Below are positions 9,318 through 18,512 of a stretch of DNA of 64,000 bases, piece by piece. A program made the translations under genes and the position numbers. The stretch comes from an uncultured Roseburia sp. (GTDB taxonomy: Bacteria > Bacillota > Clostridia > Lachnospirales > Lachnospiraceae). Location: contig CALZGM010000020.1 in the NCBI GenBank assembly GCA_945787015.1, positions 1 through 64,000 of the forward strand, written 5' to 3'. A model generated the notes under the pieces. That model was given only the letters and a program-made list of their open reading frames with translations, was not told where the DNA came from and made no database searches. Each line of letters begins with the position of its first letter. Position 1 is the first letter of the stretch.

Positions 9318-10652
9318 ATGAACATGAGCGATAGAAAAGATAAGATTAAAAATATAGCAATTATATTCTTAAGCATTATGCTGGTGCTGACCTTTTTCTC
9401 GAATAGTATTATGAACTATTCATTGGTCGAAGTAAGCACACAGTATGTATATGGTGGTTCGATTACCACAAAGGTACGTGGCAGCGGAACTGTGGAAGCA
9501 GCGGAAGGTGTTTCTGTGGAAGCGGATTCCGGCAGAAAAATTGAAACCATCAATGTGAGAACCGGTGCCGAGGTAGAAGAAGGAGATGTACTGTTTACAC
9601 TTGGCGCAGGCGACAGTGATGCCTTAAGTGCAGCAAAGGATGCCTATGAGTCTGCAAAGACGGAATATGAGAAGGCAATTTTAACTGCAGGAATTACCGT
9701 AGAAGAGCGCAAGGTCATTGAATCCGGCAAACTTGGCTCTTTGACAGACCGGCAGAACTCTTTAGTAACGGCACAGGCTGAGCTTGAGGAGCTGCAGAAA
9801 CAGTATGATGAGATGACAGAGGATATTGCAGCAAAGAAGGCGGAAAGAGACACTGCACAGGAAGCCGGTGATACAGCTAAGGTGGCTGATATTAATTACT
9901 ATTTAGGCGAAATTTCCTGGAAGTATGAAGAAGTCAAAAAGCAACTGGACGAAGCAAAAGAATCAGGCGGCCTCACCGAAAAATACATCCAGCAGATTAA
10001 CTTAAGCGAACAGTACAAGAACCTTTGCGAATTAAGCAAAAAAGTAACGGAACTGGAAGGAAAGGGAACCGGATCAGAAGTAAAGGCACCGATGGCAGGA
10101 ACGATTACGCAGATTAATTATTATGCCGGACAGACCATAAAAGAGGATAACGTCGTAATGACCATGTCTCCGGAAAATGAGGCATTTACTTTACAGTTTA
10201 CGGTGAGTGCGGCGCAGGCGAGACGTATTAAGGCAGGAGATCCGGCAGAGGTTTTGTATAACTGGTATGGAAATGATGTCACTGCAAGAGTACAGTCTGT
10301 CCGTAAAGACCCTATGAATAAAGAGTCTTATGTAGTAATTTGTGAAATGAGCGGAGATGTATCCGTAGGGGATAACTATACCTTATCCATCGGTCAGCAG
10401 AGTTCCAACTATGACTACATTGTTCCGACCAGCTGTATCAGGGAAGATTCAAATGGTAAGTTTATCTTAATTGTAGAAGCAAAGAATACGCCATTAGGAA
10501 ACCGCTATTATGCAAGAAGAAGAGATGTGGAAGTGATTACTTCCGATGATTCCCAGTCAGCAATTGCAGGCGCTTTGGAAGGTTATGAATACGTGATCAC
10601 AACAACAACGAAGCCGGTAGAAGAAAACCAGCAGGTTCGTCTTGCAGATTAA
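9318..10652 (+). CDS. HlyD/MacA-like membrane-fusion (adaptor) protein
   Basis: A 444-residue protein with one N-terminal membrane segment (residues ~11-32). It continues with a biotinyl-lipoyl-like half motif (GSGTVEAAEGVSVEADSGRKIETI), a long helical hairpin (about 95-235, coiled-coil rich in E/K/Q), and the second lipoyl half (APMAGTITQINYYAGQTI). A beta-barrel region follows. This is the layout of periplasmic adaptor proteins, which in Gram-positives work with MacB-like ABC exporters. Two ATGs (9318 and 9324) each have a usable ribosome site. Its neighbour is a MacB-like membrane protein, but no ATPase is present. Confidence 0.85.
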   Translation: MNMSDRKDKIKNIAIIFLSIMLVLTFFSNSIMNYSLVEVSTQYVYGGSITTKVRGSGTVEAAEGVSVEADSGRKIETINVRTGAEVEEGDVLFTLGAGDSDALSAAKDAYESAKTEYEKAILTAGITVEERKVIESGKLGSLTDRQNSLVTAQAELEELQKQYDEMTEDIAAKKAERDTAQEAGDTAKVADINYYLGEISWKYEEVKKQLDEAKESGGLTEKYIQQINLSEQYKNLCELSKKVTELEGKGTGSEVKAPMAGTITQINYYAGQTIKEDNVVMTMSPENEAFTLQFTVSAAQARRIKAGDPAEVLYNWYGNDVTARVQSVRKDPMNKESYVVICEMSGDVSVGDNYTLSIGQQSSNYDYIVPTSCIREDSNGKFILIVEAKNTPLGNRYYARRRDVEVITSDDSQSAIAGALEGYEYVITTTTKPVEENQQVRLAD

Positions 10653-10661
10653 GGACCATAG

Positions 10662-11762
10662 ATGTTAGAAAAAGAAAGGGATAGATATCCTATGAAACAA
10701 TACAGAAAAGGACTGGTATTAGCGGCTTGCATATTATCTACCATTCTTTTGGCCTGCCTGCAGCGGTATCTGGTAAATGGTCTTTCTACGCAGCAGTTGG
10801 CAAAAAGGTGGTCTGATAAGGAACCATTTGCACAGGTAGCCTGCTATTTTGGAAGAGATGTCGTATTCATGCCGGAACAGATTGCGGGAATAGAGAGAAG
10901 TCTGATCACCTCATTAGAGGAGGCTGCTATTCCTGCGGAAACAGAAAACGGCGGTAGAAACTGGGTGGATGCATACTCAGCCGAAGGAGAACTGTCTGTT
11001 ACATCGAATCGAGCAACGGTACAGGTGAGAGCCTTTGGCGTAGGGGGAGATTTCTTTCAGTTTCATCCGTTGACCTTATTATCAGGCACTTATTTTGGCT
11101 CAGATGATGAAAATGGGGATGGAGTCATTTTAGATGAATTGGTGGCATGGCAGCTGTTTGGATCGAGCAATGTTGCGGGAATGGAAGTAGAGATAAACGG
11201 AGCAATCTATCCGATTCGCGGAGTGGTACGAAGCGATTCGGGTATGTTTTCAGAGGCAGTTGAAGAGGAAGCAGCAACGGTTTATGTGTCTTATTCTATT
11301 TTAGAAGCGGCATATGGCGGTTCTTATCCGGTTGACTCCTATGAAATTCTGATAGCAAATCCGGTGGATGAATTTGGAATCACTGCATTGACCAATGCGC
11401 TTTCCATGGACGAAAAAAACTATGAGATGATAGAAGTATCGGCGCGTTTTGATTTTCTTCATCGGTTAGATGTGATAAAGCATTTCGGTGTGCGTTCCAT
11501 GAACACGAAAAATATCGTCTATCCATATTGGGAGAATCGGGCGAAAGGTTATGAAGATGTATCGGCACTGCTTTTGGTATTAGAACTGCTTTTTATGTGC
11601 TATCCAATAATCTGGGCCTTAAATCAGCTTCGCATCTTGTATAAGAATCGAAAAACATGGAAACAGAAGCTGATGGAAAAAATAAAAAATTTTTGGCAAA
11701 AAGCATATCCATTATTGAAAAGAACTGTAAAAACATATAAATTAGTAAATAAGAAAAAGTGA
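10662..11762 (+). CDS. MacB/FtsX-like extracytoplasmic-domain membrane protein
   Basis: A 366-residue protein. One membrane segment lies near the N-terminus (LVLAACILSTILLACL), then an extracytoplasmic domain resembling MacB_PCD (GVGGDFFQFHPLTLLSGTYF, ILDELVAWQLFGSSNVAGMEVEI). A second membrane segment lies near residue 307-325, with a strongly basic tail. A true MacB/FtsX permease has four segments, so this looks like a shortened or divergent relative. A start at 10692 (MKQYRKG) is equally plausible. It is the last gene before a strong terminator and is probably co-transcribed with the adaptor gene. Function unknown; perhaps secretion or envelope assembly. Confidence 0.7.
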   Translation: MLEKERDRYPMKQYRKGLVLAACILSTILLACLQRYLVNGLSTQQLAKRWSDKEPFAQVACYFGRDVVFMPEQIAGIERSLITSLEEAAIPAETENGGRNWVDAYSAEGELSVTSNRATVQVRAFGVGGDFFQFHPLTLLSGTYFGSDDENGDGVILDELVAWQLFGSSNVAGMEVEINGAIYPIRGVVRSDSGMFSEAVEEEAATVYVSYSILEAAYGGSYPVDSYEILIANPVDEFGITALTNALSMDEKNYEMIEVSARFDFLHRLDVIKHFGVRSMNTKNIVYPYWENRAKGYEDVSALLLVLELLFMCYPIIWALNQLRILYKNRKTWKQKLMEKIKNFWQKAYPLLKRTVKTYKLVNKKK

Positions 11763-11763
11763 T

Positions 11764-11805
11764 AAAAAAGAGGCTGCACATGTTTTATGTGGATTGCCTC
11801 TTTTT
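11764..11805 (+). terminator. Intrinsic terminator after the ABC/adaptor operon
   Basis: The outer stem AAAAGAGGC pairs with GCCTCTTTT, with an inner CACAT/ATGTG pairing, and a run of T residues to 11805. Confidence 0.85.
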
Positions 11806-11839
11806 GCGGTTAAAAAGATGAGAAGGAAAGGATGCTTTC

Positions 11840-13000
11840 ATGAAGCGTATCGTAATGGTAATCGGTGGGGTGGAGACCTTAGAATACTTTTCTTATCAGA
11901 TGGGAAAAACCTTTGAAGAAAAAGGCTTCCTTGTCTTTTATTATGATTTGAAAAACGAAGAACAGAGTGCAAGAACACTGAAAAAGTTTATCCGTACAGG
12001 AGAAACAGCACTCTTGACTTTCAACTTCGAAGGGCTGGAAAAGGAACCCGGGGTCTATAAAGAAGGTCTTGGTTATATCTGGGATGCATATAAGATACCA
12101 TGTTACAATATTGCGGCAGACCATCCTTATTATTATCATGAGAGACTTCGGGACTTGCCAAAGCGATATTATCACATCAGCATCGACAGATGTCAGGAAC
12201 AGTATTTTAAGCAGTTCTATCCGGAATTTGAACATCTGGGATTTTTACCGTTAGCAGGAACAGAATTAAAGGCGATAACAGATGAGAGAACCATGGATGT
12301 GATTATGACGGGAAATTATACGCCGCCCTCCTTCTGTGAACCCTATATTCATTGGATTAACGAAGAATATGCAGCATTTTATCAGGGCATTATTGACGAT
12401 TTGATTGCGCATCCGTATCAGACCGTAGAGGAGGCGGCAATGGTTCATTGTGAACGGGAAATGGGCAAAGTGCCGTATGAGGAGCTAAGAATTGCTTTCA
12501 GTAAGATGATCTTTATTGATTTGTATGTGCGTAATTATTGGAGAGGCGAAGCAGTACGGGGATTGACAGATGCCGGAATCAAAGTGGATGTGTTTGGAAA
12601 AGGCTGGGAGCAGCTAACCTGCTCGCACCCGGAAAATATAACTCTGCATCCCCAGATTACATCTAACGCCTGTTTAGAGCAACTGCAGCATGCGAAGGTG
12701 TCCTTAAATGTGATGCCGTGGTTTAAAGATGGTGCTCATGACCGTGTTTTCAACTCGATTTTAAACGGTGCAGTGTGTGTATCGGACAAGAGTAAGTATT
12801 TGTGTGAAGAACTGGCGGAAGGTGAAGGTGTCTGCTATTATGATTTGCAGAACATAGAAGAACTTCCTTATATTGTGAAGGATTTACTGCAGAATGAAAA
12901 CAAAAGACAGGATATGATTCACAATGGGCGACAGAAGGTGCGAACAAAACACACCTGGGAAGCAAGAGCAAATCAGGTGATAGATTGGCTGGCGTTTTAA
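11840..13000 (+). CDS. CgeB/DUF3880-type glycosyltransferase-like protein
   Basis: A soluble 386-residue protein with no signal or membrane segment. The N-terminal half is a Rossmann-like domain (MVIGGVETLEYFSYQMGKTFEEKG). The C-terminal half matches the glycosyl-transferase 1 fold seen in CgeB/spore maturation-type proteins: VDVFGKGW, SLNVMPWFKDGAHDRVFNSILNGAVCVSDKSKYL. The family is thought to act on surface or spore glycans; donor and acceptor cannot be told. AAAGGA precedes the start, and the gene is preceded by a terminator, so it is probably a single-gene transcript. Confidence 0.75.
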   Translation: MKRIVMVIGGVETLEYFSYQMGKTFEEKGFLVFYYDLKNEEQSARTLKKFIRTGETALLTFNFEGLEKEPGVYKEGLGYIWDAYKIPCYNIAADHPYYYHERLRDLPKRYYHISIDRCQEQYFKQFYPEFEHLGFLPLAGTELKAITDERTMDVIMTGNYTPPSFCEPYIHWINEEYAAFYQGIIDDLIAHPYQTVEEAAMVHCEREMGKVPYEELRIAFSKMIFIDLYVRNYWRGEAVRGLTDAGIKVDVFGKGWEQLTCSHPENITLHPQITSNACLEQLQHAKVSLNVMPWFKDGAHDRVFNSILNGAVCVSDKSKYLCEELAEGEGVCYYDLQNIEELPYIVKDLLQNENKRQDMIHNGRQKVRTKHTWEARANQVIDWLAF

Positions 13001-13054
13001 CATTTTTTTTGTTATACTAAAAAATAAAAAGCTGGAAAGGCAAAATGAAAATAG

Positions 13055-14086
13055 ATGAATAAGAGAATTCGATATCAATATATGATAGCAGTCGTGGCAG
13101 GGGTATGTCTGCTGTCAGGCTGTTCAAAAAAAGCAGAAGAAAATAAAGCACTGTTTCGGGAAGCTGGGATTGCATGTATGGAACAGGCTGACTATGCAGG
13201 CGCAGTGGAAGCGTTTGATGCAGCGCTAAAACAGGAAATTGGAACAGTGGATGCAGATGACATTGATATCAGTTACTATAAAGCAGCAGCCCAGTATGCA
13301 AATGGTGACATGGAGGGCGCATTGGCTACCTATAGTGCCATCATTGATTTCCTTCCAAAAGAAGCAGATGCCTATTATCTGAGGGGCTGCATTTATGTGA
13401 AAAAATCTGAAATAGAAAGCGCAAAGTCCGATTATTCTAAAGCAGTTACATATAATCCCAAAGACTACGAATTATATATCCATATTTATGAGAATTTAAA
13501 AGGTGCCGGTGAGGAAGAGGCGGCAAAAGAATATTTGAACATGGCTTTTTCTATAAAGGGAAATGCGGTATCAGATATAGAATATCGTGGCAGAATATAT
13601 TGTCTTCAGGGAGAGTATGAAAATGCATTGACCGAACTTGGTGCAGCAAAGGAGCAGGGAAGTGTCACTGCAGATCTTTATCTGGCACAGGTGTATTCTG
13701 CAATGGGAGATGCAGCACAGGCAGAAGCCTGTTATGGGGCATACTTTGAGCAGAATGATGCCGATGCGGAAAGCTTAAATGCAGCAGGCGCATTTTTCTT
13801 AGAGGAAGGACGCTATGCGGAGGCAATTTCGTATCTGGAACAGGGAATTTCAGATGAAACGGCTGCGGGAAAACAGGAACTGATGCGCAATCTGGTGATT
13901 GCTTATGAGTATCATGGTAATTTTGATAAGGCATGGGAACTGATACAAAATTATGTAACACTGTATCCGAATGACGAGGAGGCACAGACGGAATATGTAT
14001 TTTTAAAGAACCGCCAGATGAAGGAAGTACCGGAGACAGAAGGGACGGAAACCGAGTCAGGGCAGACAGAGACCGGTGCTCAGTAG
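13055..14086 (+). CDS. Tetratricopeptide-repeat lipoprotein
   Basis: A lipoprotein signal (MIAVVAGVCLLSGC, lipobox LSGC at ~23-26) followed by about seven TPR-like 34-residue repeats (for example ALATYSAIIDFLPKEADAYYLRGCIYVKK and EAISYLEQGIS), ending in a low-complexity acidic/Thr tail (ETEGTETESGQTETGAQ). The protein is probably anchored on the outer face of the membrane as a protein-interaction scaffold; partner unknown. A TATACT -10-like box lies at 13013-13018 without a clear -35. hflX follows after 20 nt. Confidence 0.85.
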   Translation: MNKRIRYQYMIAVVAGVCLLSGCSKKAEENKALFREAGIACMEQADYAGAVEAFDAALKQEIGTVDADDIDISYYKAAAQYANGDMEGALATYSAIIDFLPKEADAYYLRGCIYVKKSEIESAKSDYSKAVTYNPKDYELYIHIYENLKGAGEEEAAKEYLNMAFSIKGNAVSDIEYRGRIYCLQGEYENALTELGAAKEQGSVTADLYLAQVYSAMGDAAQAEACYGAYFEQNDADAESLNAAGAFFLEEGRYAEAISYLEQGISDETAAGKQELMRNLVIAYEYHGNFDKAWELIQNYVTLYPNDEEAQTEYVFLKNRQMKEVPETEGTETESGQTETGAQ

Positions 14087-14106
14087 TATCATAGAAAGGA
14101 AGATTT

Positions 14107-15351
14107 ATGGCAGAAGCATTTGAAATAGAAACAATCGAAGAACGTGTCATTTTAGTTGGTGTCAGTGAACAGGATGGAGATGATGCGGAGGATTCCGTGT
14201 CAGAACTTGCAGAACTGGTAAAGACTGCCGGAGCCATCCCGGTGGGGACGCTGATTCAGAAAAGGGAAATGCGCCATCCCGGCACCTATATCGGGACCGG
14301 AAAGGTAGAAGAACTGGCAGAATTAATACGAAGTCTTGATGCGACAGGAATTGTCTGTGATGATGAACTTTCTCCGGCACAGCTGAAAAATTTAGAGGAT
14401 TTGCTGGATACCAAGGTGATGGACAGAACGCTTGTCATTCTTGACATTTTTGCAGCAAGGGCCAACACCAGCGAAGGAAAAATTCAGGTGGAGCTGGCAC
14501 AGCTAAAATACCGCCTGGGCAGACTGGCAGGGCTGGGACGTTCCATGTCAAGGCTTGGTGGTGGAATCGGCACCAGAGGACCCGGTGAAAAGAAGCTGGA
14601 GATGGACAGACGTCTAATTAAAGACCGTATCGCACAGTTGAATCGGGAACTAAAGGAAGTACGGATGCACCGGGAAGTAACAAGAGCGCAGCGTGAGAAA
14701 AACGGGAAGCCGGTAGCGGCAATTGTAGGATATACCAATGCAGGAAAATCTACCCTGTTGAACACCTTAACCGATGCAGGGGTTTTGGAAGAGGATAAAT
14801 TATTTGCAACCTTAGACCCGACTACGAGAGTACTGGAATTAAAGGGACGTCAGGAAATTTTACTTACAGATACGGTTGGATTTATCCGCAAGCTGCCACA
14901 TCATCTGATTGAGGCCTTCAAAAGTACTCTGGAGGAGGCAAAGTATGCAGATTACATTCTGCATGTCGTAGATGCATCGAATCCACAGATGGATAAACAG
15001 ATGCACATTGTATATGAAACCTTGTATGACTTGGATGTAAAGGACAAGACCATCATTACCCTTTTTAATAAACAGGATGCCAGAACAGAGAACAATCCGC
15101 TTTCTGATTTTAAGGCAGATTATACGCTTCGCATTTCGGCAAAAACCGGTGCCGGTCTGGAAGAATTAAAAGACCTGTTAAGCGAAGTGATGCGGGAAAA
15201 TAAGATATTGGTGGAACGGGTAATTCCGTATGAGAAAGCCGGTATCATTCAGCAGATTCGTAAAACCGGTGAACTTTTGGAGGAAGAATACCAGGCTGAG
15301 GGCATTTATGTAAAAGCCTACGTGCCGATGGACGTATACGGAAGACTATAG
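14107..15351 (+). CDS. hflX: Ribosome-associated GTPase HflX
   Basis: HflX binds the ribosome and splits stalled or stress-damaged 70S particles. The 414-residue protein shows the HflX N-terminal domain (GTYIGTGKVEEL, VCDDELSPAQ), the Gly-rich linker (SRLGGGIGTRGPGEKKLE) and the GTPase domain: P-loop GYTNAGKS (~207-214), switch II DTVGFI, and NKQD. Length is normal. AGAAAGGAAG lies before the ATG. It is 19 nt upstream of the pyrC region, so it may be co-transcribed with the pyr genes. Confidence 0.95.
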   Translation: MAEAFEIETIEERVILVGVSEQDGDDAEDSVSELAELVKTAGAIPVGTLIQKREMRHPGTYIGTGKVEELAELIRSLDATGIVCDDELSPAQLKNLEDLLDTKVMDRTLVILDIFAARANTSEGKIQVELAQLKYRLGRLAGLGRSMSRLGGGIGTRGPGEKKLEMDRRLIKDRIAQLNRELKEVRMHREVTRAQREKNGKPVAAIVGYTNAGKSTLLNTLTDAGVLEEDKLFATLDPTTRVLELKGRQEILLTDTVGFIRKLPHHLIEAFKSTLEEAKYADYILHVVDASNPQMDKQMHIVYETLYDLDVKDKTIITLFNKQDARTENNPLSDFKADYTLRISAKTGAGLEELKDLLSEVMRENKILVERVIPYEKAGIIQQIRKTGELLEEEYQAEGIYVKAYVPMDVYGRL

Positions 15352-15385
15352 AGGCTGTGTACACAGAAGAATGAGAGGAACTGTG

Positions 15386-16663
15386 ATGAAAATTGTAATT
15401 AAAAACGGACAAATTTTAAATCCTGCAACCGGGACAAATGAAGTGTTGGATTTGTTGATTGAAGATGGCATAGTGAAAAAGATGGAGAAACAGATTTCAG
15501 AAGAGACAGAGCGTGTTATTGATGCAAAGGGATGCTATGTAATGCCGGGGTTTATTGATTTGCATGTGCATTTAAGAGACCCGGGTTTCACACATAAAGA
15601 GACGATTGAAACAGGCTGTCTTGCCGCTGCACATGGCGGGTTTACCACGATTCTTGCCATGCCAAATACAAAGCCTGTGGCAGACTGCCAGGAAGTCATC
15701 CGGTATGTGCATGAAAAAGCAAAGGAGCTTGGCATTGTAAATGTATTACAAGTCGGAGCGGTTACAAAGGGACAGGCCGGAGTAGAGCTTTCTGATATCG
15801 AAGGAATGGTTGAGGCCGGTATTCCGGCTATCAGCGAGGACGGCAAATCGGTCATGAACTCAAACTTATACCGTAAGGCAATGGAGATTGCCGCAAAGCA
15901 TGATATTGCGGTACTGGCACATTGCGAGGACATCAATTTGGTAGACGGCGGTGTTATGAATGCGGACACCTGTGCCAAAAAACTTGGCCAGCGTGGTATT
16001 ACAAATTCGGTAGAGGATGTGATCGTGGCAAGAGATATAATGTTAAGCCGTGATACCTCAGCGAAACTGCATCTGTGCCATTGTTCTACAAAGGACTCTG
16101 TAGTTATGGTAAAAAAAGCGAAGGAAGAGGGCTTAAAGGTAACCGCCGAGGTCTGCCCGCATCATTTTACACTCACTTCCGCTGATATCAGAGAGGAAGA
16201 AATCACGAATTATAAAATGAATCCGCCGCTTCGAACCAGAGAAGACGTGGAAGCATTAAAGGCCGGTTTACGGGATGACATTATGGATGTTATTTCTACA
16301 GACCATGCCCCACATTCTGCAGAGGAAAAGAATGCGCCGATGGAAAAGGCACCGTTTGGTATTGTAGGATTAGAAACAGCTGCCTGCCTGACTTATACGG
16401 AACTGGTAGCAAAAGGATACTTAACCCCGATGCAGATGGCAGCAAAAATGAGCTACAATCCTGCAAGGGTGATTGGAATTGACAAGGGAGATATTGCCCC
16501 GGGAAAAGTGGCAGATATCGTCATTTTTGATCCAAACGAGTCTTATACCATTGACAAAAACGAATTCAAGAGTATGGGAAAAAATACACCATTCCACGGT
16601 TATCAGGTGACAGGTCGTGTACGCATGACACTTACCGGCGGAAAGGTTGTTTACGAACGTTAG
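15386..16663 (+). CDS. pyrC: Dihydroorotase
   Basis: Cyclises carbamoyl-aspartate to dihydroorotate in pyrimidine synthesis. This is the type I amidohydrolase form: DLHVHLRDPG (metal HxH), HCED, HLCHCS and DHAPH metal ligands are all present. The ATG at 15386 (MKIVIKNG) fits family N-termini and has GAGGAA 6 nt upstream; an ATG at 15371 would add five residues. First gene of pyrC-pyrK-pyrD. pyrB/pyrI are not in the window. Confidence 0.95.
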   Translation: MKIVIKNGQILNPATGTNEVLDLLIEDGIVKKMEKQISEETERVIDAKGCYVMPGFIDLHVHLRDPGFTHKETIETGCLAAAHGGFTTILAMPNTKPVADCQEVIRYVHEKAKELGIVNVLQVGAVTKGQAGVELSDIEGMVEAGIPAISEDGKSVMNSNLYRKAMEIAAKHDIAVLAHCEDINLVDGGVMNADTCAKKLGQRGITNSVEDVIVARDIMLSRDTSAKLHLCHCSTKDSVVMVKKAKEEGLKVTAEVCPHHFTLTSADIREEEITNYKMNPPLRTREDVEALKAGLRDDIMDVISTDHAPHSAEEKNAPMEKAPFGIVGLETAACLTYTELVAKGYLTPMQMAAKMSYNPARVIGIDKGDIAPGKVADIVIFDPNESYTIDKNEFKSMGKNTPFHGYQVTGRVRMTLTGGKVVYER

Positions 16664-16690
16664 AAAATAAACACAAGGAAGGACAATTTA

Positions 16691-17461
16691 ATGCCTGAGA
16701 AATTTGAAGAAACCGTAAAAATTATAAATCAGGAGAAACTCTCCGATGAGATTTACAGCATGTGGCTAGAAACAAAGCAGGTGGCAGCCCATGCAAAAGC
16801 AGGACAGTTTGTATCTGTTTATTGTAACGACGGAAGCAGACTGCTTCCAAGACCAATCAGTATTTGCGAGATAGACCGCGAAAAGAACGCCATCCGTCTT
16901 GTCTACCGTGTGGCAGGAAAGGGAACCGATGAATTTTCGGGCATGAGAGAAGGGGAAACACTCCGTATCTTAGGACCTCTTGGAAATGGTTTTCCAAAAC
17001 AGGAAAAGTCTGCGTTCTTAATCGGTGGCGGTATCGGTATCCCGCCAATGCTCGAACTTGCAAAAGAATTAGACTGTGAAAAACAGATGATATTAGGCTA
17101 CAGAAACAATCAGATGTTTTTATGTGATGAAATGAAAGCTTATAGCGAGGTTTATGTAGCAACGGAAGATGGAAGTGCCGGTACAAAAGGAAATGTTTTA
17201 GATGCAATCCGTGAAAATGGGTTAAAGGCAGATGTCATTTATGCCTGTGGACCGACACCGATGCTTCGGGCATTAAAGGAATATGCAAAGGAAAATGGAA
17301 TCGAATGTTGGATTTCCATGGAGGAACGCATGGCATGCGGAATCGGTGCCTGCCTTGCATGTGTATGTAAATCAAAAGAAAAGGACCATCATACAAATGT
17401 ACATAACAAACGTATCTGTAAAGAAGGTCCGGTATTTTTAGCAGAGGAGGTAGAGTTCTAA
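16691..17461 (+). CDS. pyrK: Dihydroorotate dehydrogenase B, electron-transfer subunit
   Basis: A 256-residue FAD/[2Fe-2S] protein passing electrons from PyrD to NAD+. The FAD-binding RPISI motif, the NAD-binding GGGIGIPPM segment and the C-terminal cluster ligands CGIGACLACVC ... C (residues ~216-244) are all visible. AAGGAAGG precedes the start. The stop overlaps the first base of the pyrD start, so the two subunits are translationally coupled. Confidence 0.95.
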   Translation: MPEKFEETVKIINQEKLSDEIYSMWLETKQVAAHAKAGQFVSVYCNDGSRLLPRPISICEIDREKNAIRLVYRVAGKGTDEFSGMREGETLRILGPLGNGFPKQEKSAFLIGGGIGIPPMLELAKELDCEKQMILGYRNNQMFLCDEMKAYSEVYVATEDGSAGTKGNVLDAIRENGLKADVIYACGPTPMLRALKEYAKENGIECWISMEERMACGIGACLACVCKSKEKDHHTNVHNKRICKEGPVFLAEEVEF

Positions 17462-18369
17462 TGAATATGAAGGTGGATTTATGTGGCGTAACCTTAAATA
17501 ATCCGGTTATGACTGCCTCCGGAACCTTTGGCTCAGGTGCAGAGTACTCTGAATTTGTAGATTTAAATAAGCTCGGAGCTGTTGTGACAAAGGGCGTGGC
17601 AAATGTTCCATGGCCCGGAAATCCGACACCGCGTGTGGCAGAAGTATATGGCGGTATGTTAAATGCGGTCGGTTTACAGAATCCGGGAATTGATTTATTT
17701 ATCGAGCGGGATATCCCTTTCTTGAAAAAATATGATACGAAGATTATTGTCAATGTATGCGGACATTCTACGGAAGAATATATAGAGGTAGTAGAACGCC
17801 TGCGTGATCAGCCGGTGGACTTACTGGAAATCAATATTTCCTGCCCAAATGTAAAAGAGGGTGGGATTGCATTCGGACAGGACCCGAAGGCAGTAGAGGC
17901 AATTACAAAAGAGATGAAAAAACATGCCGCCCAGCCTGTGATTATGAAGCTTTCTCCAAACGTAACGGACATTACAGAGATGGCAAGAGCAGCACAAGCA
18001 GGCGGTGCAGATGGGTTATCTTTAATTAATACGATTACCGGGATGAAGATTGATATTCATCGCCGTAGCTTTGTATTAGCAAACCGTACCGGCGGGATGT
18101 CCGGTCCGGCGATTCATCCGGTGGCAGTGCGTATGGTATATCAGACTGCACAGGCAGTAAAACTGCCGATTATCGGAATGGGAGGCATCATGAATGCAGA
18201 GGATGCCATCGAGATGATTTTGGCAGGTGCTACAGCGGTATCCGTCGGAACAGCTAACTTTACGAATCCAAGAGTGACAGAGGAAATTGTAGAGGGAATC
18301 CGCGCTTATATGGAGCGCTATCAGGTATCAGATATTAAGGAATTGGTAGGAGCAGTACACGACCGGTAA
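17461..18369 (+). CDS. pyrD: Dihydroorotate dehydrogenase B, catalytic subunit
   Basis: FMN enzyme oxidising dihydroorotate to orotate. The class 1 catalytic cysteine lies in NISCPN (~residue 130), and FMN-binding motifs (GGMSGPAIHP, GMGGI) are present. Together with PyrK this is the class 1B, NAD-dependent enzyme. The length of 302 is normal. A strong terminator closes the operon. Confidence 0.96.
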   Translation: MNMKVDLCGVTLNNPVMTASGTFGSGAEYSEFVDLNKLGAVVTKGVANVPWPGNPTPRVAEVYGGMLNAVGLQNPGIDLFIERDIPFLKKYDTKIIVNVCGHSTEEYIEVVERLRDQPVDLLEINISCPNVKEGGIAFGQDPKAVEAITKEMKKHAAQPVIMKLSPNVTDITEMARAAQAGGADGLSLINTITGMKIDIHRRSFVLANRTGGMSGPAIHPVAVRMVYQTAQAVKLPIIGMGGIMNAEDAIEMILAGATAVSVGTANFTNPRVTEEIVEGIRAYMERYQVSDIKELVGAVHDR

Positions 18370-18377
18370 GAACAGAC

Positions 18378-18416
18378 AAAAGAGCTTGTTTCTGAAAAGA
18401 AGCAGGCTCTTTTTTT
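18378..18416 (+). terminator. Intrinsic terminator after pyrD
   Basis: A 13-bp stem (18381-18393 with 18398-18410, two G-U pairs) and a T-run to 18416. Confidence 0.9.
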
Positions 18417-18439
18417 GGTCAAAACTGCTAAATAAAACT

Positions 18440-18467
18440 TTGCAAAATCAAAGATTAGTGGTAATAT
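18440..18467 (+). promoter_or_regulatory. Probable sigma-A promoter of the chemoreceptor gene
   Basis: TTGCAA (18440-18445), 16-nt spacer, TAATAT (18462-18467); about 45 nt before the start codon. Confidence 0.5.
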
Positions 18468-18512
18468 AGTCCTATAAGTTTTACTCACTGCAAATGAGAA
18501 AGGGGAAGAGTC

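Noticed and set aside
13665-14237. 190-codon open frame on the minus strand
   Set aside because: It lies antisense to the TPR and hflX genes, is Pro/Ser/His-rich without family resemblance, and has no ribosome site.
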